DNA of 64,000 nt from Hymenobacter siberiensis (GCF_018967865.2 NZ_JAHLZY020000001.1:2604001-2668000), one strand, 5' to 3'; counted from the stretch's first letter, positions 8,309 through 16,992 are shown. Numbers and translations are program-made. The notes: generated by a model from the letters alone, not told the origin.

Positions 8309-9205
8309 TTACTTAGGCCAATAGGCATAGCGGCGCACTGATTTCAGGCGCAGGGTGCGGCCATCCCAGGTAGCTTGGCGGAGTAGTATATTGGGGTATT
8401 TTTTGGCGAACCAGTACACGCTTTCCTTGCCGGGAGCCAGCACCAGGGCCACGCGCCAGGCGGGCTCGGCCGCATCGGCGGCGGGGGCTTCGGCGGTGGT
8501 GAGGCGGGCCTGATAGTAGACCGGCGGCGTAGCCTTGTTGGTTTGCTGCAAATCCAGCACCGTCAGGTTGAAGCTGGGCTTTTGGTCAAATCTCAGGGCG
8601 CGGAGCGTGTACGGCAGGGCATCTTCGAGAATGATATCGCGGCGCAGGTCGCGGTTGTTATCGCCCTGGCCATCCCAGTAAGAGTGAAACCACATCTCGA
8701 AATTCACCCCATCGTCGATGATGGACTTGAAGGTATTGCCGCACCATTCCTGCGACGACGACGACATTTTGAACAGCGACACCGGCTGGTCGCGCCGGAA
8801 GAACAGCGACGTGAGGTAGTGGTACGGGTATTGGTCGGTCTGAATGCTACAAAACTGGTTGATTTTCATCACCGGAAACAGGTCATCCCGCTTGTAGTCG
8901 TCCGTTTTCACGTTGAACTGCTGGTTGAACGCCTCCTTCACCGTAATCTGGGTGTACTCAAACAGCCGCTTCTTCTTATAAATCACCCGTTCGGCATCGT
9001 AGGTTGCTACTTCGGCCAAGCCGTCCTCCCACAGCTTGCGCATGGCCCATTGCTGGTCGAAAGCAGGCATCACGGCCTGCAAGGCCTGAGCCGAAACCGG
9101 CGTTCGCGCTTTCGCCGGCTTGTCTTCGGCCGGCGTGCAGCCGCTCAGGAGCAGGCCGGCAAGCAGCAAGGGCATCAAGCGGCGTAGCAGCGGGCAGCTC
9201 ATCAT
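8309..9205 (-). CDS. Bacteroidota-type lipoprotein of unknown function
   Basis: This is a 298-residue lipoprotein. The start MMSCPLLRRLMPLLLAGLLLSGC gives a clear signal with the lipobox cysteine near residue 23. The longer in-frame reading overlaps the upstream glycosyltransferase and lacks a signal peptide, so I rejected it. The mature domain contains KMSSSSQEWCGN and FHSYWDGQGDNN. These recall a Bacteroidota lipoprotein group that databases sometimes mislabel as septum formation inhibitor Maf, although no Maf motif is present. No enzymatic residues are obvious. It follows the arsenosugar-type genes on the same strand with an 88-base gap and may be the last gene of that transcript. Confidence 0.72.
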   Translation of the reverse strand: MMSCPLLRRLMPLLLAGLLLSGCTPAEDKPAKARTPVSAQALQAVMPAFDQQWAMRKLWEDGLAEVATYDAERVIYKKKRLFEYTQITVKEAFNQQFNVKTDDYKRDDLFPVMKINQFCSIQTDQYPYHYLTSLFFRRDQPVSLFKMSSSSQEWCGNTFKSIIDDGVNFEMWFHSYWDGQGDNNRDLRRDIILEDALPYTLRALRFDQKPSFNLTVLDLQQTNKATPPVYYQARLTTAEAPAADAAEPAWRVALVLAPGKESVYWFAKKYPNILLRQATWDGRTLRLKSVRRYAYWPK

Positions 9206-9293
9206 ATCGGGCAGGCTTTGGAGAGGTGAAGAAAGGAGCCGTAAGATACTAACGGGCCTGCGACACTGGCAAAGCAAGCCGGTCAAAACAGGC

Positions 9294-9944
9294 CTAGCTT
9301 CCGCTCGCAGCGCGCCAGACGGCCAGGTCGTCGGCGTTGTCCACGTCGCGCAAGGCAGGCAAAAAGGCTGCCCGCAAGCCCAGCCGGGTGGCATCGGCCA
9401 GCGTATCGGTCAAAACCGAATCGGTGCTCCAGGTTTTGTTCAGAAACAGCTCGGGCTGGGGCTGGCGCAGGCCGAGCAGGTAGTAGCCGCCATCGGTGGC
9501 AGGTCCCAACACCAGGTCGTTGGTTTCGAGCAGCGCAAAAGCCTCGTTCAGGTGCGTGGCGCGCAGGCCCGGGCAATCGGTTCCGATGATGGCCACGCGA
9601 GCTGCCCCAGCGGCAAAGGCCGCTGCAAACGCGGTGGTCATGCGCGCGCCAAGGTCGCCCTCGGGCTGGCATTTGGCGTGGTGGGCTGCCCACTCGCGGG
9701 TTTCGGCAGTGGTGGGCTCCGGCCCGGCAGTATCGGCCAGCCACACAGTGGCCGGCACGCCGGCGGTCACCACGGCGGTGTTGGTTATGGCCAGCAGCTC
9801 GTGGTAGACGGCCAGCGCGGCGGGCGCTCCCACCCCGGCCGCAAGCCGGCTTTTTACCCGGCCCAGGGCCGGAACACGGGCGAATACCAGCAAATGGGAG
9901 TCGCTATCTGATTGCGCAGCGTGGGCCGCAAGGTCTTCACTCAT
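9294..9944 (-). CDS. CofC/TIGR04282-like glycosyltransferase of an arsenosugar-type cluster
   Basis: The product is 216 residues. The N-terminal signature FARVPALGRVKSRLA is the nucleotide-sugar-binding motif of the CofC-like and TIGR04282 group, followed by GTDCPGL and DGGYYLLGL. TIGR04282 proteins are linked to arsenosugar biosynthesis because they occur beside ArsS and ArsM. Here arsS is two genes upstream on the same strand, which supports the assignment. The start codon overlaps the 3' end of the rhodanese gene by 8 bases, suggesting translational coupling. A general nucleotidyltransferase function would also fit the fold. Confidence 0.85.
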   Translation of the reverse strand: MSEDLAAHAAQSDSDSHLLVFARVPALGRVKSRLAAGVGAPAALAVYHELLAITNTAVVTAGVPATVWLADTAGPEPTTAETREWAAHHAKCQPEGDLGARMTTAFAAAFAAGAARVAIIGTDCPGLRATHLNEAFALLETNDLVLGPATDGGYYLLGLRQPQPELFLNKTWSTDSVLTDTLADATRLGLRAAFLPALRDVDNADDLAVWRAASGS

Positions 9945-10473
9945 AAACTTTTCGGCCCCGCTTCAGCCAGGGGCTCCAGAATGTGGAATAAGGATGCACA
10001 TTGTTGGTGGGGCCGGCGGAGTCTACCACGGGGTGGCCTTCGTTCACCCACTCAAACAGCCCGCCGTAGAGGTTGCGCACGTTGCGAAACCCCAGGGCGT
10101 GCAGGCGCTCGCCCAGCCGCTCGCTCCGCACGCCCACCGAGCAGTACACCACCACGGGCTGGCTGCGGTCGATGCCGGCAAGCTGCACGGTGGCAACGGA
10201 GTCGAAGGGCACGAAGCGGGCCCCGCGCAGGTGGCTCACCTGGTATTCAATGGGTGTGCGCACGTCAAGCAGCAGCGGCGGAGTGGGCTTGGCCAGCTCC
10301 GTTGCCAGGGCAGCGGCGGGCACCGTGGGCACGGTGTTATGATACAGCGTGCGTAGTAGCTGCTTGTAGAGCATGCCGGGACCGGCCGTTTCGTCACCGG
10401 CTCCGCTCCCGCAGGCCCCCAGCGCAAGTAATCCGGCACTCAGGCTAATGCGAACGAGACGGGGCCAGCTCAT
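9937..10473 (-). CDS. Rhodanese-domain lipoprotein
   Basis: The product is 178 residues. A signal peptide ends in a lipobox at LLALGAC (cysteine near residue 21). A rhodanese domain follows, with LLLDVRTPIEYQVSHLRGA and the active-site loop VVYCSVGVRSERLG, where the cysteine would carry a persulfide. Family members transfer sulfur or bind oxyanions; the substrate is unknown. The start at MSWPRLVRISLS is favoured over an upstream ATG because it gives a tighter signal peptide. It lies between arsS and the CofC-like gene in one minus-strand run. A periplasmic rhodanese in an arsenic cluster suggests thiol or thioarsenical chemistry, but that is inference. Confidence 0.87.
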   Translation of the reverse strand: MSWPRLVRISLSAGLLALGACGSGAGDETAGPGMLYKQLLRTLYHNTVPTVPAAALATELAKPTPPLLLDVRTPIEYQVSHLRGARFVPFDSVATVQLAGIDRSQPVVVYCSVGVRSERLGERLHALGFRNVRNLYGGLFEWVNEGHPVVDSAGPTNNVHPYSTFWSPWLKRGRKVYE

Positions 10474-10502
10474 GGGAAGAAGATTTAAAATTCGATTTGC
10501 CA

Positions 10503-11552
10503 CTAAGCTGTAGCCCCGCCGCAGCTGGAGCCCGCGCCGGCGGTGCAGCCATAACAGTGCTGGTTCACCACGATGTTCCGGTTTTGCAGCGCATCGAGGT
10601 CAAAATCGCGGATGTGCCGGGCCGAAGCGGTGGCAACCGGCAGGTCCAGCATCTGGTTGAAGTCGCAGTCGTAGAGCAGGCCGTCCCAGCCCACCGAGAT
10701 GGTGCTGCGGCACATTACATTGGCGGCGGCTACGGGATTGTAGGCCTGCACCAGCTTGTCCATGTAGCCGTCGTAGTTGCCGCTTTCAATTAAATAATCA
10801 AGAAAGCGACTAACGGGCAGGTTGGTGATAGCCAGCAGGTTATTGAAGCTCACGCCGTGGTCGCGGGTCAGGCGTTGCTTGAACTCGCGCTCCAGACTAA
10901 CCTGGTTGCCGGGCAGGAATGCCCCCGACGGGTTATACACCAAATCCAGCGTCAGGCCGGAGCCTTCCACGCCGTAGCCCACGGCGTTGAGCATGTGCAG
11001 GGCCCGCATCGAGCGGTCGAACACGCCTTCGCCGCGCTGGGCGTCGGTGCGGCCGGCCGCGAAGTGCGGCAGCGACGACACCACCTGTACGCCGTGCTTG
11101 ACGAAAAACTCGGGCAGGTCGTTATACTTCTTGTTGGCTACGATGATGGTCAGGTTGCAGCGCACGATAACCTGGCGGCCCAGGGCCGAAATGCCCTCCA
11201 CGAACCAACGAAAGTCCGGGTTCATCTCGGGTGCGCCGCCGGTGAGGTCTACCACCTGAATATCAGTTTGAGCCAGCGCATCCAGGCACTGCTGCATGGT
11301 TTCGCGGGTCATGATTTCGGTGCGGTCGGGGCCGGCATCTACGTGGCAGTGCTTGCACACCTGGTTGCACATTTTGCCCACGTTTATTTGCATCACCTTC
11401 ATTTCGGTGGGCCGCAAGGGCAGCAGGCCGGTTTCGCGCAGCTTGGCGGCGAAGGCAGGAAAGCGGGCACCCACCGTCTGCGCCGGGTTGAGGACGTCGA
11501 GCTGGTAAGTGGAATCAGCCAGCGCGTGATGCTGGGCGTGGAGAGATTTCAT
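10503..11552 (-). CDS. arsS: Arsenosugar biosynthesis radical SAM protein ArsS
   Basis: The product is 349 residues. The radical SAM cluster motif CNQVCKHC, followed by HVDAGPDRTE, is near residue 58, and the C-terminus has the cysteine-rich tail CYGCTAGAGSSCGG typical of ArsS. ArsS is thought to attach the 5'-deoxyadenosyl group of SAM to dimethylarsenite, forming an arsenosugar precursor. The C-terminal cysteines probably bind substrate or auxiliary iron-sulfur; some relatives carry selenocysteine there, while this one has cysteine. It is flanked by a peroxidase-like gene and the rhodanese and glycosyltransferase genes. No arsM methyltransferase is in the window. Confidence 0.93.
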   Translation of the reverse strand: MKSLHAQHHALADSTYQLDVLNPAQTVGARFPAFAAKLRETGLLPLRPTEMKVMQINVGKMCNQVCKHCHVDAGPDRTEIMTRETMQQCLDALAQTDIQVVDLTGGAPEMNPDFRWFVEGISALGRQVIVRCNLTIIVANKKYNDLPEFFVKHGVQVVSSLPHFAAGRTDAQRGEGVFDRSMRALHMLNAVGYGVEGSGLTLDLVYNPSGAFLPGNQVSLEREFKQRLTRDHGVSFNNLLAITNLPVSRFLDYLIESGNYDGYMDKLVQAYNPVAAANVMCRSTISVGWDGLLYDCDFNQMLDLPVATASARHIRDFDLDALQNRNIVVNQHCYGCTAGAGSSCGGATA

Positions 11553-11662
11553 GAATTTAATTTACAGGAGGATATAAGGCACGATGATGCTAAGCACAAA
11601 TAGGTTATCGCAAAACTGAGGCAGGCCTTTCGAACTACTTAGACAGCGCACCGCCCCAATCC

Positions 11663-12001
11663 TTACATCGACAGTTCTTTGGCTTTGTTCATCATCATGG
11701 TGGCGTGCACCAGCGTGGCACCGCCTTTAATGGCCGCCCCAACATGCACGGCTTCCATCATCTGGGCTTCGTCGGCCCCTTTCTGGAGCGAGTCGGCCGT
11801 GTAGGCGTCGATGCAGTACGGGCATTGCACCACATGGGCTACTGCCAGGGCAATCAGCGCTTTCTCGCGCTCGCTCAGCGCGCCTTCTTTAAATACCTCG
11901 CCGTAATAATCGAAAAACTTACGGCCCATTTCGGGCTGCCATTCGGAGATTTTTCCAAATTTAGCCAGGTCGGCCGGGTTGTAGTACGAAGCGTCGCTCA
12001 T
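11663..12001 (-). CDS. Arsenosugar-cluster peroxidase-like (carboxymuconolactone decarboxylase family) protein
   Basis: The product is 112 residues with the AhpD/CMD fold signature AVAHVVQCPYCIDAYT, containing the redox CxxC followed by an Asp where many relatives have His. The N-terminus (SYYNPADLAKFGKISEWQPE) closely resembles the arsenosugar biosynthesis-associated peroxidase-like group. It probably reduces a peroxide or protects the methylarsenical intermediate; the activity is not established for this subgroup. It lies 110 bases upstream of arsS on the same strand, and it seems to be the first gene of the cluster. Confidence 0.88.
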   Translation of the reverse strand: MSDASYYNPADLAKFGKISEWQPEMGRKFFDYYGEVFKEGALSEREKALIALAVAHVVQCPYCIDAYTADSLQKGADEAQMMEAVHVGAAIKGGATLVHATMMMNKAKELSM

Positions 12002-12045
12002 GGATTGAAAAATAAATGAAGGAAATTGAATCAGAGAAAGATAAG

Positions 12046-12585
12046 CTAGTGCCGACGTACGTGAATCCGGACCCGCTCGCCGTCTTTGATGGTAGTAGGC
12101 ATCACGTCGATGCGGTCGGCTTCGTCGTAATACGCGGCCAGGCCACGCACGATGCCCACCGCCAGCCCGCTCATGCGACGCGGCGACACGTAATCAATCA
12201 TCAGCTCGTTGGGCCCGAGGCGGCTGACTGCGAGCATGGGCGGCGAATTTTCGGTGTGCTCCTGGCGCACTTGCTTGTGCATGGTTAGGTCGGTATGCTC
12301 CAGCATATCCAGCATTTTCCACTCGGGCTTGAGCAGGCGCTGATACATATACATGAGGTCGGGCACGAGGTATTCGCCAAATTTTTCGTGCAATTCCCCG
12401 GCCGAGAGGTCGGTCGTCTCGGCCGCGTGGCCCACGAGGGCATAAATATGCTCGTCGGGATAAACGGTTTTGTGGTTGAACGCTACTTTATCGAGGCCCG
12501 CAAGCTCTACCAGCTTCACCCAGGTACTGTGGTCGTACTGAGTTTACATATAGCGCTTTAGCATGGTCAGAATGGTGCCGTGCAT
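12046..12585 (-). pseudogene. H-NOX (heme NO-binding) sensor gene interrupted by an in-frame TAA
   Basis: Translation from the ATG at 12585 gives MHGTILTMLKRYM, then a TAA at 12544-12546. The same frame continues with TQYDHSTWVKLVELAGL and a complete H-NOX core. The first 13 residues match the first helix of H-NOX proteins, so one stop interrupts an otherwise intact 179-codon gene. Visible family features are YPDEHIYALVG, the candidate heme-ligand histidine region EHTDLTMHKQV, and the Y-x-S-x-R motif YVSPR that binds heme propionates. A GTG at 12519 could start a shortened protein lacking helix A. H-NOX proteins sense NO or oxygen and normally pair with a histidine kinase or diguanylate cyclase; none is adjacent. 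Confidence 0.82.
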
Positions 12586-12616
12586 AGACATTGAAGCTGC
12601 TTTTTTTAAGTGGCAA

Positions 12617-12660
12617 ACAATGCCGCCTGCCAGCCCAAACGGACAGCAGGCAGCATTGTT
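12617..12660. other. Hairpin upstream of the H-NOX gene
   Basis: Inverted arms AACAATGC(c)GCCTGC and its near inverse (12617-12630 and 12646-12660) form a stem of about 14 pairs with one unpaired mismatch. It lies 32 bases upstream of the H-NOX ATG, so it could fold in its leader. The rest of 12661-12878 shows no gene. Confidence 0.5.
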
Positions 12661-12878
12661 CATTTTCGACGAACCCAGATGCTGTCTTTTTTCACTGACT
12701 GAATAGCTGATGTTACGCTGGTAACGCTTGTACCGCAAATTTCAACTGGTACATCGTTGCTGATTTCTCATCCTGAAAAACGGCTCAAAAGCATTAAACC
12801 AGCAACGAGAAACCAGCAACAAAACCAGATGCTGCACAAGTCACTATGCAACAGCAATGAAACTAAATTTGGGGCGGG

Positions 12879-13796
12879 CTAAATATTACCTACCACCGTC
12901 ATCGTGCTCAGGGTGGGGCCGGCGCTACCGCCAGCGGGCTCAATGGTCATGGCAAAGGTTTGGGCGCTGGCAATATCCTTCATGTGCTGGAGGCCTTCGC
13001 CCGAGGCCGTGGCCACGGTGAGCACCCCGGCATCAATCGGCTTGCCATTGTCGAGGGCCCAGAGCTGGTACTGCTTGTCGGCGGGCAGCGGCGGCAGGCT
13101 GCGCACGTCTACGTACACCTTGTGGGTGGCGACATTGAACAGCACCCGGGCGTGAGCCGAGGGCGCGGTTTTGGTGCCGGCCAGAGCCACAGCGCGGAAC
13201 TCGTCGTTGCGTAGCACCTGGTTTTCCTGTTGCAGCGCGCCCAGCTTCTCGTTCACGACCTGCGTGGTAGCGGCAAAGCGGGACTGGTCATTTTGCAGGG
13301 CTACCAGCTCCGAGCTGGCGTTTTTCCAGTTCGAATACAGCAGCATATTGCCGCCCAGGCTCAGCAGCAGGGCTACCGAGGCGGCAATGGCCCAACCCGA
13401 GCGGCTGGCCGACGCCTGCACGGGCGCGGAGGACATGGGCCGCACCACGGCTTCGGGCGCGGCGGCCACCGGCTGCGGAGCACTGGCTACGGGGCCGGGG
13501 CGGCTGGTGGTCTGGGCTACGGCATCCACATCGGCGCGGAGGCTGGCATTGGCAGCGGGGCCCGCAATCTGGGCCAGTACGTTGCTCAGTACCCGCTCGC
13601 GCATGGCGGCGGGGGGCGCAATGGCGTGGGCTTCGGCGTAGAAACCCAACGCTGCCTGAACCTGCTCCAGCTCGGCCCGAATGGCGGGCTGGCTGGCGGC
13701 CTGGGCTTCCACTGCCGCCTGCTCGGCGGCCGAGAGCTCGCCCAGCGCGTATTGCTCCAGGATGCCCGATTCTATATAGTCTTGGAAGTTTTCCAC
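12879..13796 (-). CDS. Anti-sigma factor, RskA family
   Basis: This is a 305-residue anti-sigma factor. The N-terminal cytoplasmic part (residues 1-90) binds the sigma factor and begins with an acidic motif typical of zinc-less anti-sigma domains. An Ala/Pro-rich linker follows, then one transmembrane helix near residues 134-154 and a periplasmic C-terminal RskA domain with KQYQLWALDNGKPIDAGVLT. A short coiled coil follows the membrane segment. The sigma gene lies directly upstream with 7 bases between them. Release of the sigma probably follows proteolysis or an extracytoplasmic signal, which the sequence does not identify. Confidence 0.9.
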   Translation of the reverse strand: MENFQDYIESGILEQYALGELSAAEQAAVEAQAASQPAIRAELEQVQAALGFYAEAHAIAPPAAMRERVLSNVLAQIAGPAANASLRADVDAVAQTTSRPGPVASAPQPVAAAPEAVVRPMSSAPVQASASRSGWAIAASVALLLSLGGNMLLYSNWKNASSELVALQNDQSRFAATTQVVNEKLGALQQENQVLRNDEFRAVALAGTKTAPSAHARVLFNVATHKVYVDVRSLPPLPADKQYQLWALDNGKPIDAGVLTVATASGEGLQHMKDIASAQTFAMTIEPAGGSAGPTLSTMTVVGNI

Positions 13797-13803
13797 GGTT
13801 GGT

Positions 13804-14364
13804 TCAGCGAATAAGTTTGCTTAGGACTTTGATAGCGGTGCGGGCGCGGGTTTTCACCGTCCCCAAAGGGATGTTGAGCTCCTCGGCCACCTCACTTTGG
13901 GTGAAGCCCTCGAAATAGAGCATGTCGATAATCTGGCGCTGCTCAGGAATAAGCTTTTGAGTAATCTCCTGCAGGCCAATGTGCTCGGGGCGGAAGGTTG
14001 TGGGCGCGGCTTGGCGCTGCGCCGTCAAACTATCGTCCAGCCCCGTTGTTTTACTACCTACGCGGTGCTGTCGTGAGCGGATTTTATCGATGCTCAGATT
14101 CCGGCAAATGTTCAGTACCCAGGTGAAAAGCCGGCCCTTGGTGGGGTCGTAGCTGGCAAAGGCATTCCAGATTTTCACCAGGGCTTCCTGCAACACGTCC
14201 TCAGCCTCGTCCTCGGCCTTCACAATGCGGAAGATGACGCCGTAGAGCGTGGCCGAATACCGGTCGTAGAACAGCGTCATAGCCGATTGGTCGCGGGCCT
14301 GCAGGCGCCGGACCAGGTCCTCCTCGGCGGCAGGTGGGAGGGAAATTAACGAATTATCGGACAC
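13804..14364 (-). CDS. ECF RNA polymerase sigma factor (SigK-like)
   Basis: The product is 186 residues with both ECF regions. Region 2 includes AEDVLQEALVKIWNAFASYDP, for core binding and -10 recognition. Region 4 includes the helix-turn-helix TQSEVAEELNIPLGTVKTRA. The linker is short, and no zinc or C-terminal extension is seen. It is followed at once by the RskA-type anti-sigma, so the pair is a cotranscribed regulatory module. The start at MSDNSLISLPP fits the usual length. Between this divergent start and the aldehyde dehydrogenase (14365-14630) I see no convincing gene; the region probably holds both promoters. Confidence 0.95.
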   Translation of the reverse strand: MSDNSLISLPPAAEEDLVRRLQARDQSAMTLFYDRYSATLYGVIFRIVKAEDEAEDVLQEALVKIWNAFASYDPTKGRLFTWVLNICRNLSIDKIRSRQHRVGSKTTGLDDSLTAQRQAAPTTFRPEHIGLQEITQKLIPEQRQIIDMLYFEGFTQSEVAEELNIPLGTVKTRARTAIKVLSKLIR

Positions 14365-14630
14365 GGGAGTGACTGAAAGTGAGTAATAAAGCGGAAAGGC
14401 GGGGCCTTGCGGAGCACACGAAAATACGGTATGCCGCGTAATTGCCCGTATACGACCTTACACGGGCCGCAACTAAAGCCGGCAACCGCTATTTTGGTTG
14501 CCGCCGCCACCACAACCCACGCCAGGGCTATGATGTTGAAGAGCTACTTATCTACGGTTTGTGGCCGCCGCTTTTTGCGGCAGCAATAGCCAGTGCACAC
14601 TCCTTATTTTCCTGGTTTTCTTTATTCACA

Positions 14631-16025
14631 ATGCCCATCGAGTCCTACAACCCCTACACCAACCGCGTCCTGCGCCGCTTCACGGCCTTCAGCTGGACCA
14701 AAACCGAGCGCATTCTCGGGCAGGCCCACCGGGCGGCGACTACCTGGCCCGCCACCACGTTTGCCCACCGCGCCGGGGTGCTGCGCCGCGCCGCCGCCCT
14801 GCTGCGCGAGCGCCAGGACGAACTGGCCCGCCTCATGGCCCTGGAAATGGGTAAACCCATTGCCGACGGTCGCGCCGAGGCCCTGAAATGCGCCACCTGC
14901 TGCGACTACTACGCCGAGCACGCCGAGGAATTTCTCAGCGACGAGCTCATCAAAACCGACGCCGGCCGCAGCTTCATCAGCTACCAGCCCATTGGCGTGG
15001 TGCTGGCCGTGATGCCCTGGAATTTTCCCTTCTGGCAGGTGGTGCGCTTTGCCGCGCCGGCCCTCATGGCCGGCAATGTAGGCCTGCTCAAGCACGCCTC
15101 CAACGTGCCGCAGTGCGCCCTGGCACTGGAAAAAATATTTCACGACGCGGGCCTGCCGCCGGCCTGCTTTCGCACGCTGCTCATCGGGTCCGATTTGGTG
15201 GAGAAGCTCATTGCCGATGACCGGGTGATGGCCGTGACGCTCACGGGCAGCGAGGGCGCGGGCGCGGCCGTGGCGGCCACGGCCGGGCAGCACATCAAGA
15301 AAACCGTGCTGGAGCTGGGCGGGTCCGACCCGTTTATCGTGCTGGCCGATGCCGACGTGGCCCTGGCCGCCAAAGCCGCCTCCCAAAGCCGCATGATAAA
15401 CAGCGGCCAGAGCTGCATTGCCGCTAAGCGGTTCATCGTGGAAAAAAAGGTGATTAAGGAATTCATCAGCCACCTCAAAACCCACCTGCTGGCCCTGCGC
15501 CCCGGCGACCCGCTCGACGAGGCTACCCAATACGGTCCCATGGCCCGCCCCGACCTGGCCGACGAGCTCAGCGAGCAGGTGAATGACTCGGTGGCCCAGG
15601 GTGCCAAAGTGGAGCTGTACGGCGGGCAGGCCAAGCCCGGCACGGCCCTATTCCGCCCCATGATTCTGTCGAACATCAAGCCCGGCCAGCGTGCTTACGC
15701 TGAGGAATTATTCGGCCCCGTGGCGCTGGTGCTGGAAGCCAAAAACGCCGACGATGCCGTGCGCCTCGCCAACGACTCCCGCTTCGGCCTGGGGGCCGCC
15801 GTGTGGACCGGGGACCCGAAAAAGGGCGAGGCCATGGCCCGCCAGATTGAAAGCGGGGCCGTATTTGTGAACGGCCTGGTGAAGTCGATGTCCGAAATGC
15901 CGTTTGGCGGTGTGAAGAAGTCGGGCTACGGCCGCGAACTTTCGTATTTGGGCATCCGCGAATTCGTTAACCAGAAGTCGATTTGGATTGGCAAGGAGGT
16001 GGTGCCGGTAGCGAAAACGGAGTAG
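14631..16025 (+). CDS. NAD(P)-dependent aldehyde dehydrogenase, succinate-semialdehyde type
   Basis: The product is 464 residues with the aldehyde dehydrogenase fold. The N-terminal VVLAVMPWNFPFWQVVRFAAPALMAGN motif region (Asn of PWNFP), the general base Glu in LELGGSDPF and the nucleophile Cys in NSGQSCIAAKR are all present. The closest resemblance is to the Sad/GabD2-like succinate-semialdehyde dehydrogenases. The ATG starting MPIESYNPYTN was chosen; the longer reading runs into the promoter region shared with the sigma gene. It is a stand-alone gene ending at a truncated palindromic repeat, so its pathway is not shown by context. Confidence 0.92.
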   Translation: MPIESYNPYTNRVLRRFTAFSWTKTERILGQAHRAATTWPATTFAHRAGVLRRAAALLRERQDELARLMALEMGKPIADGRAEALKCATCCDYYAEHAEEFLSDELIKTDAGRSFISYQPIGVVLAVMPWNFPFWQVVRFAAPALMAGNVGLLKHASNVPQCALALEKIFHDAGLPPACFRTLLIGSDLVEKLIADDRVMAVTLTGSEGAGAAVAATAGQHIKKTVLELGGSDPFIVLADADVALAAKAASQSRMINSGQSCIAAKRFIVEKKVIKEFISHLKTHLLALRPGDPLDEATQYGPMARPDLADELSEQVNDSVAQGAKVELYGGQAKPGTALFRPMILSNIKPGQRAYAEELFGPVALVLEAKNADDAVRLANDSRFGLGAAVWTGDPKKGEAMARQIESGAVFVNGLVKSMSEMPFGGVKKSGYGRELSYLGIREFVNQKSIWIGKEVVPVAKTE

Positions 16026-16035
16026 TATAATTCGG

Positions 16036-16096
16036 ATACACAGAACGTCATGCTTCATCTGGCGTCCGCGCAGCCGAAGCATGACGTTCTGTGTAT
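16036..16096. repeat. Truncated palindrome of family A, copy A2
   Basis: Two perfect 21-base arms end in AACGTCATGCTTC and its inverse, and they surround a 19-base core ATCTGGCGTCCGCGCAGCC. That core matches the arm extension of copy A4, so A2 looks like a collapsed half element. It lies between two convergent genes. Confidence 0.9.
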
Positions 16097-16120
16097 TCCC
16101 TTGCCAACCTCCTACTTTCG

Positions 16121-16891
16121 CTACAAATACCCCAACACTTTATACGTCAGCCAGCCCGTGATTTCGTGCACCAGCAGGCTGATATTAACCATTGCCTCGG
16201 GGCTGGGCACCAGCCAGGCATCGGGCGATAAGCGGCGGTCGGCGCTGCGGTAGCCGGCCGGGAAGCTGATGGGGTGCAGCCCGACTTTGGCAAAGCAGCC
16301 CATGGCCCGCCGCTGGTGAAAGGCAGAGGTGACGAGAATGAGCGTATCCAGCTCGGGCCGGGCCACCACCAGCTTTTGCGTGAACAGTGCGTTTTCGCGG
16401 GTGTTGCGGCTCTGGTTTTCGAGCAGAATGGCAGAGTTGGGCACACCCGCCAGGCGCAGCAGCGTGGCCAGGTCGCTGGCCTCGGTGTGGGCGGCCGTTT
16501 TTACGGTACCCGAGCCGCCGGAAATGATGATGCGGCGCACCCGGCCGGCCCGGTACAGCCACAGCGCGTTGGTGAGGCGGTCGGCCCCGGGGCCGAGATA
16601 CACCCGGTCGTGGGGCGACTTGTTGACGCTGGTGATACCGGTGAGCAGCACGGCGGCATCGGCGTGGCGGGGCAGGGCGGCCAGGGCTACGGGCGGTTGC
16701 TCCCAGGCCAGCAGCAGCTCATTGGCCAGGAATGGATTGGTGCTGAGCAGCATGAGCACCAGCGCGGCCACCAGCCAGCGCCGCTGGCGCGGCGGCCGCG
16801 CTACCAATGCCGCAATTAGCAGCGCCACCAGCCACACGGTGGGCAGCAGCGCAAAGTCGAGAACCTTCGAGAGCAGAAAAAACATGTTCAA
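16121..16891 (-). CDS. YdcF-like DUF218 membrane protein (SanA/ElyC family)
   Basis: The product is 256 residues with two N-terminal transmembrane helices and a periplasmic DUF218 domain. The characteristic GPGADRLTNALWLYRAG, IIISGGSG and SRNTRENA segments are visible. Relatives include ElyC and SanA, which influence envelope integrity and peptidoglycan or lipid-carrier metabolism. Catalysis is not established. It is convergent with the aldehyde dehydrogenase and lies just upstream of a DUF885 gene on the other side, separated by a palindromic repeat. Confidence 0.9.
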   Translation of the reverse strand: MNMFFLLSKVLDFALLPTVWLVALLIAALVARPPRQRRWLVAALVLMLLSTNPFLANELLLAWEQPPVALAALPRHADAAVLLTGITSVNKSPHDRVYLGPGADRLTNALWLYRAGRVRRIIISGGSGTVKTAAHTEASDLATLLRLAGVPNSAILLENQSRNTRENALFTQKLVVARPELDTLILVTSAFHQRRAMGCFAKVGLHPISFPAGYRSADRRLSPDAWLVPSPEAMVNISLLVHEITGWLTYKVLGYL

Positions 16892-16919
16892 AGGTAGCGG
16901 GCCGGCCGGCGGGCTGGTT

Positions 16920-16985
16920 GTAGCGCGAACTTTTCGCTTGCGAGGCTGCGAGCCAACTAATTCGCGTACTATAAGTCCGCGCTAC
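16920..16985. repeat. Palindromic repeat family K, copy K1
   Basis: Arms of 13 bases at 16920-16932 and 16973-16985 (GTAGCGCGAACTT and AAGTCCGCGCTAC, one mismatch) enclose a GC-rich core. The right end runs up to the 3' end of the DUF885 gene. The arm word recurs at 28744. Confidence 0.7.
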
Positions 16986-16992
16986 TGCAACG

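Noticed and set aside
14407..14589. Small ORF before the aldehyde dehydrogenase
   Set aside because: It has no signal, domain or plausible composition, and overlaps the likely promoter region of the divergent sigma and dehydrogenase genes.
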